From: Eggerthellaceae bacterium UBA5906
GTDB lineage: Bacteria; Actinomycetota; Coriobacteriia; Coriobacteriales; Eggerthellaceae
Assembly: GCA_002431805.1 (NCBI GenBank)
Contig: DJEE01000041.1
Location: forward strand, 12,836 to 24,249
Length of the DNA: 11,414 bases
Direction: 5' to 3'
Below are positions 5,622-11,414 of the stretch, in pieces. Numbering within the stretch: the stretch's first letter is position 1; every line of letters starts with the position of its first letter. The translations under genes were made by a program, and so were the position numbers. Below the pieces are notes generated by a model. The model saw nothing but the letters and a program-made list of their open reading frames with translations. It was not told where the DNA came from and searched no databases.

Positions 5622-7154
5622 TTAGCGGCGCTTGCTGCGCTGGCTGGCAACAGCGGCGCGATGCGCGCGGCCGGGGCGGAAATCGCTGCCGGAAGGTTGG
5701 CTACCGCGTTTGGGTGCGGATTGCTTCTTGGCGTTGCCCTGTGCGTTGTTTTTATGCTTGGGCTTGGCAGTTTTTTGCGCGTTGGCGCTTGCGTGCTTCT
5801 TGCTGGCTTTTGCCGTGCCGCTTGCGGGTTTCTCGGCGTGCTTCTTGCCGCTATGGTTGTTGTGCGAGCTCTTGCGCTTGCCGTTGCTCTCTTCGGCGGC
5901 TGCGGCCTCACGTGCCTTGGCCTTCTTGCGTTTGCGCGCGGCTTCTTCCTTCTTCGCCTGCTGAATTTCTGGGTCGCGGCGTGCTTCGGCCTGCTGGGCC
6001 TTTGCTGCGGCCTCAATTTCGGCTTCGTGCATGTCGAAGTTTTCAAGCTCAAGTTCGGGGATTTGGCGCTTCACCAGCTTTTGGATGTCGCGCAGCGCAT
6101 CGGCGGTTTCGGGGCTTACGAACGACACGGCAAAGCCCGTGGCGCCTGCGCGGCCCGTGCGGCCGATGCGGTGCACGTAGTCCTCGGGCTGCGTGGGCAG
6201 GTCGTAGTTCACCACGTAGTTGACGTCTTCCACGTCGATGCCGCGAGCCAGCACGTCAGTTGCAACCAGCACGTCGGTTTTGCCTTCGGCGAAGTTGTCA
6301 AGCGCGCGCCTGCGCTGGTTTTGGCTACGGCTGGAGTGGATGGCCTCAACGTGCCAGCCAACCTTCTTCAGGCGGCGGCATGTGGCGTCGGCGCGGCTGC
6401 GCGTGCGGCAAAACACGATAACGCGACGATGCCCGCGCTCCTTCAGCAGGCCTTTGAGCAGTGCCGGTTTCACGGCCTGCTGCACATGCATTACGTACTG
6501 CTCAACGGTATCGGCCGTTTCGCCCTTGTGGGCAATTTCCACCATAGCGGGGTTGCGCAGCAGCTTGCCGGCGGTTTTCATGATGGAATGGTCGATGGTT
6601 GCCGAGAACAAAAGCGTTTGGCGGCTTTGCGGCGTGGCGGCGATAATTTTCTTCATGGCAGGCCAAAAGCCCATGTCAAGCATGCGGTCGGCTTCGTCAA
6701 GCACCAGCACCTCAACGTTTTTCAGGTTGGCGGCGCCTTGCTCCATCAGGTCAACCAAGCGCCCGGGCGTGGCAATAAGGATGTCAATGCCGCGGTTGAG
6801 CGCCTGGATTTGCGGGTTGTACGAAACGCCGCCTACCACGGTTAGGATACGATGATGCGTGTGGTTGGCAATGGTGCCGCACACCTCGCCGATTTGCTGC
6901 GCCAGCTCGCGCGTGGGCGTGACCACCAGCATAAGCGGGCCCTTGTTGCCTTTGGCGTGACCCAAGCGGTCCATGGCAGGCAGGCTGAACGCGGCGGTTT
7001 TGCCCGTGCCGGTTTTCGCGGCGGCAATAAGGTCGCGGCCTTCAAGCACGTAGGGGATAGCTTGCTCTTGCACAGGGGTAGGAGCGCTGTAGCCAAGTTG
7101 GGCCACAGCTTGCAGCGCCTGGCCGGACAGGCCAAGTTCGTCGAAATGCGACAT
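5622..7154 (-). CDS. DEAD-box ATP-dependent RNA helicase (RhlE/DeaD type)
   Basis: This 510-residue protein has the full helicase motif set in order. The Q motif lies at F4-Q29, motif I is AKTGTGKT (46-53), and Ia is PTRELAQQ (80-87). TPGR (129-132), DEAD (153-156) and SAT (184-186) follow. The second RecA domain has VIVFCRTRSRAD (245-256), VATDVLARGID (298-308) and HRIGRTGRAG (328-337). From about residue 380 comes a Lys/Ala/Gln-rich low-complexity tail of about 130 residues ending SQRSKRR, which probably binds RNA non-specifically. Such helicases unwind short duplexes in ribosome assembly, RNA decay and cold adaptation. AAAGGAA is the likely ribosome site before the ATG at 7152-7154. It lies 32 bases after the glycosyltransferase gene, likely in one operon. 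Family assignment is firm; the subfamily name is not. Confidence 0.95.
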   Translation of the reverse strand: MSHFDELGLSGQALQAVAQLGYSAPTPVQEQAIPYVLEGRDLIAAAKTGTGKTAAFSLPAMDRLGHAKGNKGPLMLVVTPTRELAQQIGEVCGTIANHTHHRILTVVGGVSYNPQIQALNRGIDILIATPGRLVDLMEQGAANLKNVEVLVLDEADRMLDMGFWPAMKKIIAATPQSRQTLLFSATIDHSIMKTAGKLLRNPAMVEIAHKGETADTVEQYVMHVQQAVKPALLKGLLKERGHRRVIVFCRTRSRADATCRRLKKVGWHVEAIHSSRSQNQRRRALDNFAEGKTDVLVATDVLARGIDVEDVNYVVNYDLPTQPEDYVHRIGRTGRAGATGFAVSFVSPETADALRDIQKLVKRQIPELELENFDMHEAEIEAAAKAQQAEARRDPEIQQAKKEEAARKRKKAKAREAAAAEESNGKRKSSHNNHSGKKHAEKPASGTAKASKKHASANAQKTAKPKHKNNAQGNAKKQSAPKRGSQPSGSDFRPGRAHRAAVASQRSKRR

Positions 7155-7186
7155 ATAGGGTTCGTTCCTTTCTGAATGCGCACGGA

Positions 7187-8443
7187 TTAGCGAACGTGCG
7201 CGGGTTTATGCCCCCAGTAGAAGTGGAGGAAATGCTTTCTGTACAGCGGGTTTGCGACGTCTTTCGGCGCGTCGGCAAGCTCCATCGTTGCTGCGGCGAT
7301 TTCGCGTGCGGCGTTGGGGTGGCGCAAAAAGCTGCCGTTTACCAGCATGGCACGCGCGCTTTCGGGGTTTTTCGCAATGTGGCGCAGCGCTTCAAGCAGT
7401 TCGCGCCATGTGGTCACGTGCATGGCGGCGCCAAGCGAGGTAAGCAGCCGAACGTTGGCCTTTTCCTGCCCGTAGGCTTTCCCCAGCAACACCATGGGAA
7501 CCTGCGCGCATAGGCATTCCGTGACGGTAAGGCCACCCGATTTGCAGATTACCAAATCCGACGCGGCCATAAGCGACGCCATGCCTTCGACGTATTCCAG
7601 CACGGTGACGTTGTCGGATATGCCCAGCTCGCGGCACGATGTGCGCAGGTGATCGGCGTATTCTTTGTCGTTGCCGGCCACGAACACGAAATGCAGCGAC
7701 TGCCCAAGCGTGTGCAAAAATGGCAGCAGGTTGTCCAACGCGGTGCGGAAGTGCACGTAAGGGCGCGGCAAGTATGCGCCGGCCAGCGCCAGCACGATGC
7801 GCTTGTCGTGTGGAAGGCCTAAGCGTTCGCGGGTTTCGGCGCGGTCGTACGTGCGGCGGAAATCATCGCGTGTGGGGATGCCGGTGATGCGGATGCGCGC
7901 TTCGGGCACTTTGCGCGGGCGCAGCGTTTCGGCCATGCTTTCCGTTGCCACGCAGAACAAGTCGCTTGACAGGTGCGGCCACATGCCCTCGATTTCGTAA
8001 TCGGTGGGCACGCATACGATGGGGTAGTGCTGATTGGTGATCATGCGCGCCGACACGGCAACATTCGCGGCGGTGATGTGCGTGCACACGATGGCCAGCG
8101 GCGGACGGCGACGCACATACTCCACGAATTTCGGGTACATGACGTGCGCCCATACGGTGCCGCCGCCCCACAGTAGCCGACCGGTAAGCGTGTAGCGCCA
8201 CGTCAGGTCGTAGATAGGACGGGTAGGGCCGGTGAACATGGAAGCGGTTTTGTCGCCATCGAACACGATGCGGCCGAAATCCAGGATGTCGAGAACTTGC
8301 ACCTCAAGGTTTTCCGGGATGTGCGGCACGTCAGGCTGCGCTGCGTCGCCGGTGCCCGATGCCTGTTCGTCGCGCATAAGCTCGAACGCTTGCGCAACGG
8401 CGTTCGCCGCGCTGCGGTGGCCCGAGCCAACCGAAGCGTGCAT
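7187..8443 (-). CDS. MGDG-synthase/UgtP-like diacylglycerol glycosyltransferase
   Basis: The translation shows the MGDG-synthase N domain (HASVGSGHRSAANAVAQAF from residue 2) and a GT28-like C domain. The latter includes VFVAGNDK (253-260) and VLEYVEGMASLMAASDLVICKSGGLTVTECLCAQVPMVLLG (281-321), the usual nucleotide-sugar site with its GG-T-E pattern. Relatives transfer glucose or galactose from a UDP-sugar to diacylglycerol at the inner membrane face; substrate here is inferred. The ATG at 8441-8443 gives 418 residues, but the reading frame stays open upstream and encodes LALV immediately before M1, which completes the first beta strand (LALVMHASVGSGH). No ATG, GTG or TTG exists in frame upstream before a stop near 8594, so the true start may be non-canonical (see findings). 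It is the first gene of the leftward group with the helicase. Confidence 0.9.
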   Translation of the reverse strand: MHASVGSGHRSAANAVAQAFELMRDEQASGTGDAAQPDVPHIPENLEVQVLDILDFGRIVFDGDKTASMFTGPTRPIYDLTWRYTLTGRLLWGGGTVWAHVMYPKFVEYVRRRPPLAIVCTHITAANVAVSARMITNQHYPIVCVPTDYEIEGMWPHLSSDLFCVATESMAETLRPRKVPEARIRITGIPTRDDFRRTYDRAETRERLGLPHDKRIVLALAGAYLPRPYVHFRTALDNLLPFLHTLGQSLHFVFVAGNDKEYADHLRTSCRELGISDNVTVLEYVEGMASLMAASDLVICKSGGLTVTECLCAQVPMVLLGKAYGQEKANVRLLTSLGAAMHVTTWRELLEALRHIAKNPESARAMLVNGSFLRHPNAAREIAAATMELADAPKDVANPLYRKHFLHFYWGHKPAHVR

Positions 8444-8608
8444 GACAAGCGCCAGCGGACGTTCGCTGGCGGCATCCTCGGTGATGGCAGCGGGTTCAGT
8501 GATGACGAGGGCCTTTCTCTTGATAGAGCGAAACGCTGACCAGCTCCGCCTGCCTTGCGCGCGCTTAACGCACCCGCAGGCAAACGACCGTAATCAGCGC
8601 CTTACTAG

Positions 8609-8632
8609 AAAAGCCGGCGAAAACCGGCTTTT
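8609..8632. terminator. Bidirectional terminator downstream of tRNA-Glu
   Basis: AAAAGCCGG (8609-8617) and CCGGCTTTT (8624-8632) form a nine-bp stem with a six-base loop and T tracts on both strands. It is the second of two hairpins ending the tRNA transcript, so the glycosyltransferase gene needs its own promoter between about 8504 and 8608; I see no clear hexamers there. Confidence 0.85.
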
Positions 8633-8634
8633 GC

Positions 8635-8664
8635 AAAAGAAAAGGGCCGGTACTCGACCGGCCC
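8635..8664 (-). terminator. First terminator of tRNA-Glu
   Basis: On the - strand GGGCCGGT (8664-8657) and ACCGGCCC (8651-8644) form an eight-bp stem with a five-base loop, followed by TTTTCTTTT. It begins 11 bases after the tRNA CCA end. Confidence 0.9.
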
Positions 8665-8675
8665 TAGCGTTCGAA

Positions 8676-8750
8676 TGGTGCCCCCAACGAGAATCGAACT
8701 CGTGTCTCAGCCTTGAAAGGGCCGCGTCCTAACCTCTAGACTATGGGGAC
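8676..8750 (-). tRNA. tRNA-Glu (anticodon UUC)
   Basis: On the - strand a 75-base cloverleaf starts GTCCCCA and ends TGGGGGC plus A and an encoded CCA. The acceptor stem has seven pairs with one G-U. The anticodon stem GGCCC-side loop reads CTTTCAA, giving anticodon TTC (UUC, Glu). The T arm has GTTCGATTC. Two terminators follow. A perfect TTGACA lies upstream (8791-8796 on the opposite strand), but the matching -10 is unclear, so I do not list a promoter. tRNA genes can be integration sites; I see no direct repeat or integrase here. Confidence 0.96.
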
Positions 8751-8857
8751 GAAGTTTGCGCTTCCGTGTCGAAAAGCAGCTTGATTAGTATGTCAAACTT
8801 CCCCGATATGCGCAAGACCCAATTTCGGGGTCGTTCACATTTCTTGCACAACTTGCG

Positions 8858-9835
8858 CTATTCCGCGCGGTTGCAGCGTCCGTAGCGCTCGTACGCCTCC
8901 GTTACTTGCAGCTCGTACTGCTTGCGGTTGCCCTTGACCACCGTGTCCAGGATCAGCCCGCACGCGAAGGCCAGAAGCCCCACGAACACCAGGCCCACGG
9001 CCAAAAGCGCGGTGGGCAGCTTCGGCACCAGGCCCGTGGCGACGAACTGCGCGACGACGGGCACGCCGGCGATAAGGCCCAGAAGCACGAACAGCAGCGC
9101 CACCCAGCTGAACAGCGCCAGCGGCTTGTAGTCCTTGAACAGCGACAGGATCATCATGAGCACCTTCATGCCGTCGGAGAACGTCGACAGCTTGCTCTCG
9201 GACCCCTCGGGCCTGTCTCGGTAGTCGATGGGCACCTCGGCGATCCTCCAGCGCTTGTCCACCGCGTGGATGGACAGCTCCGTCTCTATCTCGAAGCCCG
9301 GCGAGAGCACCGGCATGGTCTTGGCGAAGACCTTGCTGTAGGCGCGGTAGCCCGTCATGACGTCGGAGAACTCGAAGCCGTAGATGGCCTTGATGAGGAA
9401 GCGCACCAGGTTGTTGCCGAACCCGTGGAAGGCGCGGTCGTTCTCCTCGCCGTAGGTGCCGTTCGAGAGCCGGTCGCCCACCACCATGTCGGCCGTATCG
9501 GCCGCCAGCGGCGCCACCAGGTCGGGGCCGGCCTCGGCGGGGTAGGTGTCGTCGCCGTCGACCATCAGGTAGTACTCGGCGTCGATGTCGCGCATCATCT
9601 GGCGCACGACGTTGCCCTTGCCCTGGCGCCGCTCCACCTTCACGCGCGCCCCGTGGGCCCGGGCGATCTCCCCGGTGCCGTCGGTGGAGTTGTTGTCGTA
9701 GACGTACACGACCGCCTCGGGCATGACGCGGCGGAAGTCGTCGACCACCTTGCCGATGGTGACGGCCTCGTTGTAGCAGGGTATGATGACGGCCACGCCC
9801 GCGCCGCGGCGGGCGGCTTCTATGGTCTGAGTCAC
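8858..9835 (-). CDS. Family 2 glycosyltransferase, polyprenyl-phosphate sugar synthase (GtrB/DPM1-like)
   Basis: This 325-residue protein has a GT-A domain: VAVIIPCYNEA (14-24), VYDNNSTDGT (45-54), RRQGKGNVVRQM (69-80), and the metal-binding DGDDTYP (93-99). MTGYRAYSK (160-168) and GFEIETELSIHA (180-191) follow. Two membrane segments lie near the C terminus (about 238-260 and 273-298). That arrangement fits enzymes that transfer a sugar from a nucleotide donor to undecaprenyl phosphate at the inner face. The start is GTG 9833-9835, six bases after AAAGGAG; the frame stays open to 10003 but without a ribosome site or family similarity. It is divergent from a GtrA-type gene 258 bases away, its probable partner. 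Codons end almost always in G or C, unlike the neighbours. The sugar is unknown. Confidence 0.93.
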   Translation of the reverse strand: MTQTIEAARRGAGVAVIIPCYNEAVTIGKVVDDFRRVMPEAVVYVYDNNSTDGTGEIARAHGARVKVERRQGKGNVVRQMMRDIDAEYYLMVDGDDTYPAEAGPDLVAPLAADTADMVVGDRLSNGTYGEENDRAFHGFGNNLVRFLIKAIYGFEFSDVMTGYRAYSKVFAKTMPVLSPGFEIETELSIHAVDKRWRIAEVPIDYRDRPEGSESKLSTFSDGMKVLMMILSLFKDYKPLALFSWVALLFVLLGLIAGVPVVAQFVATGLVPKLPTALLAVGLVFVGLLAFACGLILDTVVKGNRKQYELQVTEAYERYGRCNRAE

Positions 9836-9889
9836 CGATTGCTCCTTTATATGATAGGTGCACAAAGATACTTGGCATGCTACTTCAAA

Positions 9890-9901
9890 GCGCACGTGCG
9901 C
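9890..9901. promoter_or_regulatory. Perfect 12-bp palindrome between divergent genes, possible operator
   Basis: GCGCACGTGCGC reads the same on both strands and lies 55 bases upstream of the GT2 start, between it and the gtrA-like gene. It could be a repressor or activator site that controls both; it could also occur by chance in GC-rich DNA. Confidence 0.3.
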
Positions 9902-9954
9902 GCTATAGATATGTGTTCGTTTCCGCAGGATATGCGCGGACGGCGCGGGATTTG

Positions 9955-9984
9955 TTGTGTGCGCTGCGCCTTGGGTGCGATAAT
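9955..9984 (+). promoter_or_regulatory. Putative promoter of the gtrA-like gene
   Basis: TTGTGT (9955-9960) and GATAAT (9979-9984) are 18 bases apart, and TGC directly before the -10 makes it an extended -10. This predicts a leader of about 100 bases before the GTG at 10094. Confidence 0.45.
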
Positions 9985-9993
9985 TGAACGGTT

Positions 9994-10074
9994 GCGCGCG
10001 CATGCAGCTTCATTGCTGCCGCGCGCTAAAGAAACGTTCATGAGCTGCCGTGCCGCGAAGCGTTTGGGCTCATG
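9994..10074 (+). other. Structured leader of the gtrA-like gene
   Basis: Two inverted repeats lie in the predicted leader. GCGCGCG (9994-10000) pairs with CGCGCGC (10020-10026) and GCAGC (10004-10008) with GCTGC (10015-10019), leaving a CAT bulge and a six-base loop. CATGAGC (10039-10045) pairs with GCTCATG (10068-10074), which ends just before the AAAGGAAA ribosome site at 10080-10086. Neither hairpin has a T tract, so they are not intrinsic terminators; they could affect mRNA stability or translation. Confidence 0.4.
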
Positions 10075-10093
10075 CTATGGAAAGGAAATTCGC

Positions 10094-10495
10094 GTGAAGA
10101 AGTTGATCGCGCAGTTTATGAAGTTCGGCGTTGTGGGTGTTATCGCGTTTTGCATCGATTGCGGCCTGCTGATTGTGCTCACGGAGCTGTTCGGGGTGAA
10201 TTACCTGGTCAGCGCCACTATTTCGTTTACTGTTTCCGTTATCTTCAACTACTGCGCCTCCATGCGCTACGTGTTCACGCACAAAGAGGGCATGAGCCGC
10301 CGGCGCGAGTTCATCATTTTTGTGGTGCTGTCGGTTATCGGCCTGCTTATCAACAACGGCTGCATGTGGGCCGGTGTAGAGCTTCTCGGCGTGCACTACC
10401 TTATTACGAAGATCTTCGCCACGGCTATTGTTATGGTGTGGAACTTCGTGACGCGAAAGATTTTCCTCGATGGCGGAGACGCGCAGGAAGCCTAA
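10094..10495 (+). CDS. GtrA family membrane protein (putative lipid-linked sugar flippase)
   Basis: A 133-residue protein with four hydrophobic segments (about 8-30, 37-57, 73-93, 100-120) and the family pattern: FMKFGVVGVIAFCIDCG near the start, FNYCASMRYVFTHKEG (51-66) between helices two and three, and MVWNFVTRKIF (114-124) at the end. GtrA proteins are thought to move undecaprenyl-phosphate sugars across the inner membrane, paired with a GtrB-type glycosyltransferase; the divergent gene at 9835 is a plausible partner. The start is GTG 10094, preceded by GGAAAGGAAA. The frame is open far upstream (opposite the glycosyltransferase) and holds an ATG at 10040, but that has no ribosome site and would add a tail unlike the family. 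Confidence 0.9.
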   Translation: MKKLIAQFMKFGVVGVIAFCIDCGLLIVLTELFGVNYLVSATISFTVSVIFNYCASMRYVFTHKEGMSRRREFIIFVVLSVIGLLINNGCMWAGVELLGVHYLITKIFATAIVMVWNFVTRKIFLDGGDAQEA

Positions 10496-10571
10496 CTGGG
10501 TGCGCCCCGCCGCTTTCCTGCGAGTTTGCGCGAGCCGGCAATAGGGCTTGCGAACAGGGGCGAAAAGCAAC

Positions 10572-10602
10572 GAACCCGCCGGGCTTGACGCCGGGCGGGT
10601 TC
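10572..10602 (-). terminator. Terminator of tRNA-Arg
   Basis: GAACCCGCC (10572-10580) and GGCGGGTTC (10594-10602) form a nine-bp stem that extends inward by three pairs after one mismatch. On the - strand GTTGCTTTT follows. It may also slow transcription coming from the gtrA-like gene, but no T tract follows on the + strand. Confidence 0.7.
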
Positions 10603-10616
10603 GAGGAATGTTCAAA

Positions 10617-10693
10617 TGGTGCCCTAGGCAGGGTTCGAACCTGTGGCCTTCTGCTCCGGAGGCAGACGCTCTATCCAACTGAGCTACTAGGGC
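10617..10693 (-). tRNA. tRNA-Arg (anticodon CCG)
   Basis: A 77-base cloverleaf on the - strand, with acceptor stem GCCCTAG/CTAGGGC, discriminator A and encoded CCA. The D arm reads GCTCAGTTGGATAGAGC. The anticodon stem is TCTGC/GCAGA with loop CTCCGGA, giving anticodon CCG (reads CGG). The T arm is CAGGTTCGAACCTG. Confidence 0.97.
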
Positions 10694-10705
10694 AAGCGCT
10701 TTAGG

Positions 10706-10711
10706 ATTATA
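10706..10711 (-). promoter_or_regulatory. -10 hexamer of tRNA-Arg
   Basis: On the - strand a perfect TATAAT ends 12 bases before the mature 5' end of tRNA-Arg, the right distance for a short precursor. The best -35 candidate, TTGGGC, is 19 bases upstream, so it is weak or atypical. Confidence 0.55.
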
Positions 10712-10755
10712 CGCTATATGGGCCGATACAGCCCAAAAAAGAATTGAGTGTGAAG

Positions 10756-11414
10756 ATGTCCGAAACCATCACGATTGAACGCATGGGCTACAGCGCCGAG
10801 GCGGTGGGGCACCTGGCCAGCGGCAAAACGGTGTTTATCGAAGGCGGCGCGCCGGGCGATGTTGTGCAGGTGGAGATTGTGGAGGAGAAGCACAGCTTTG
10901 CGCGGGCGCGCATCGCAAAACTTGAGCAGCCTGGCGCGTGTCGCGTGGCTCCGAAGTGGGCCGAGCCTGCGGCGGCCGGGTCCGCTCCGTGGCAGCATGT
11001 TTCTTACGACGCGCAGCTTGAGGCGAAGCGTGCCAACGTGGTGGCGGCGCTTGCACGCACGGGCGGCTTTGGCGATGCGGCTGCCCAGCTGGTTGCGCCG
11101 TGCGTGCCCTCGAAGCGCCAGTGGGGCTATCGCAACAAGCTGGAGCTTGGTGCGCAGTTCGACGCGAAGGGCGCGTTTTGCCTGGGCTTTCACCAGGAAG
11201 GAAACCCGAACGTGGAGCAGGCGCTTACCTGCCCGTTGGCGCATGACGCCATCGCCAAGGCGCCCAAGGCGCTGCGCGGTGCCTTGCGTTACCTGCAGGG
11301 TAGCGATGACCTGGGAATTTTCCGCGTAGGGGTGCGCACGAGCGTGCGCACGCGCGAAACCGAGATTGCGCTGTGGACGCGCCCATCGGGCTTTCCGCGC
11401 GCCGCGGCGGCCAA
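10756..11414 (+). CDS. TrmA/RlmD-type 23S rRNA (uracil-5-)-methyltransferase, N-terminal part
   Basis: The first 219 residues are present; the gene continues past the right edge, so the SAM-binding and catalytic half is not visible. Residues 4-55 form a TRAM RNA-binding domain (TITIERMGYSAEAVGHLASGKTVFIEGGAPGD...). WQHVSYDAQLEAKRANVV (79-96) and SKRQWGYRNKLEL (119-131) are typical of the RumA/RlmD group, which makes 5-methyluridine in 23S rRNA. Members of that group usually hold a 4Fe-4S cluster with a C-x(n)-CGGC pattern; here the CGGC position reads AGSA (74-77), while C62 and C159 remain. The start is uncertain: ATG 10756 is chosen, but in-frame GTG 10750 and TTG 10744 are possible and the ribosome site is poor. 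It is divergent from tRNA-Arg. Confidence 0.85.
   Translation, partial: MSETITIERMGYSAEAVGHLASGKTVFIEGGAPGDVVQVEIVEEKHSFARARIAKLEQPGACRVAPKWAEPAAAGSAPWQHVSYDAQLEAKRANVVAALARTGGFGDAAAQLVAPCVPSKRQWGYRNKLELGAQFDAKGAFCLGFHQEGNPNVEQALTCPLAHDAIAKAPKALRGALRYLQGSDDLGIFRVGVRTSVRTRETEIALWTRPSGFPRAAAA

Noticed and set aside
5534..6052. Long in-frame extension of the NifX-like gene
   Set aside because: It overlaps the helicase tail in another frame; AGGAGGGAGG marks the ATG at 5533 as the start.
5526..6845. Long + strand open frame (439 codons) opposite the DEAD-box helicase
   Set aside because: It mirrors the GC-rich helicase gene, has no family similarity, starts across the NifX-like gene start, and the opposite strand carries every helicase motif.
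8676..8750. tRNA-Glu as an integration site of a mobile element
   Set aside because: There is no integrase and no direct repeat of the tRNA 3' end in the window, and the flanking genes look like core genes.
8835..9878. Alternative - strand frame of 347 codons over the glycosyltransferase
   Set aside because: It is an Arg/Gly-rich shadow in another frame; the GT2 motifs are all in the frame ending at 8858.
9836..10003. N-terminal extension of the GT2 gene to an ATG at 10003
   Set aside because: There is no ribosome site and no family similarity, and AAAGGAG six bases before GTG 9835 explains the start.
8906..10093. Upstream part of a 529-codon + strand frame ending in the gtrA-like gene
   Set aside because: Residues before the GTG at 10094 are a His/Gln/Arg-rich antisense shadow of the glycosyltransferase; the ribosome site and family similarity begin at 10094.
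10072..10704. + strand frame of 210 codons over the gtrA-like gene and tRNA-Arg
   Set aside because: It is a different frame from the GtrA protein and runs through a terminator and a tRNA gene.

Overview
The window looks like chromosomal core and envelope DNA from a GC-rich actinobacterium, most likely class Coriobacteriia (an Eggerthella- or Gordonibacter-like gut organism). The lineage call rests on remembered family resemblance of the translations (PreP-like protease, IF-3, MGDG-synthase-like glycosyltransferase, RlmD-like methylase), GC-rich codon use with AAGGAGG-type ribosome sites, and frequent GTG starts. No database search was possible, and I see no mobile element, CRISPR array or phage gene.

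Layout. 1-1700 (-) is the N-terminal half of an M16C zinc metallopeptidase. 1863-3559 (+) is a promoter, two genes for single-pass membrane proteins of unknown function, and a terminator-like hairpin. 3560-3918 is a structured non-coding stretch: a cluster of short perfect hairpins, the infC promoter, and a leader with a terminator and a competing 5' antiterminator. 3919-5076 (+) is infC-rpmI-rplT, closed by two terminators. 5201-8443 (-) runs in transcription order from an MGDG-synthase/UgtP-like glycosyltransferase through a DEAD-box RNA helicase to a small NifX-like protein. 8676-8750 (-) is tRNA-Glu(UUC) followed by tandem terminators. 8858-9835 (-) is a GtrB/DPM1-like family 2 glycosyltransferase, divergent from a GtrA-family flippase-like gene at 10094-10495 (+). 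10617-10693 (-) is tRNA-Arg(CCG). From 10756 (+) to the edge lies the N-terminal part of a TrmA/RlmD-type rRNA uracil methyltransferase.

How parts fit. infC, rpmI and rplT make IF-3, bL35 and bL20; the leader is built for transcription attenuation, by analogy with bL20 control in Bacillus. The divergent glycosyltransferase and GtrA probably make and translocate a polyprenyl-phosphate sugar for surface glycans, and the MGDG-like enzyme probably makes a glycolipid, so envelope glycoconjugates are a recurring theme. The helicase and the methylase act on RNA.

The points most worth a second look are the infC attenuator, the hairpin cluster upstream of it, the missing canonical start of the glycolipid glycosyltransferase, the lost iron-sulfur cysteines in the methylase, and the different base composition of the family 2 glycosyltransferase.
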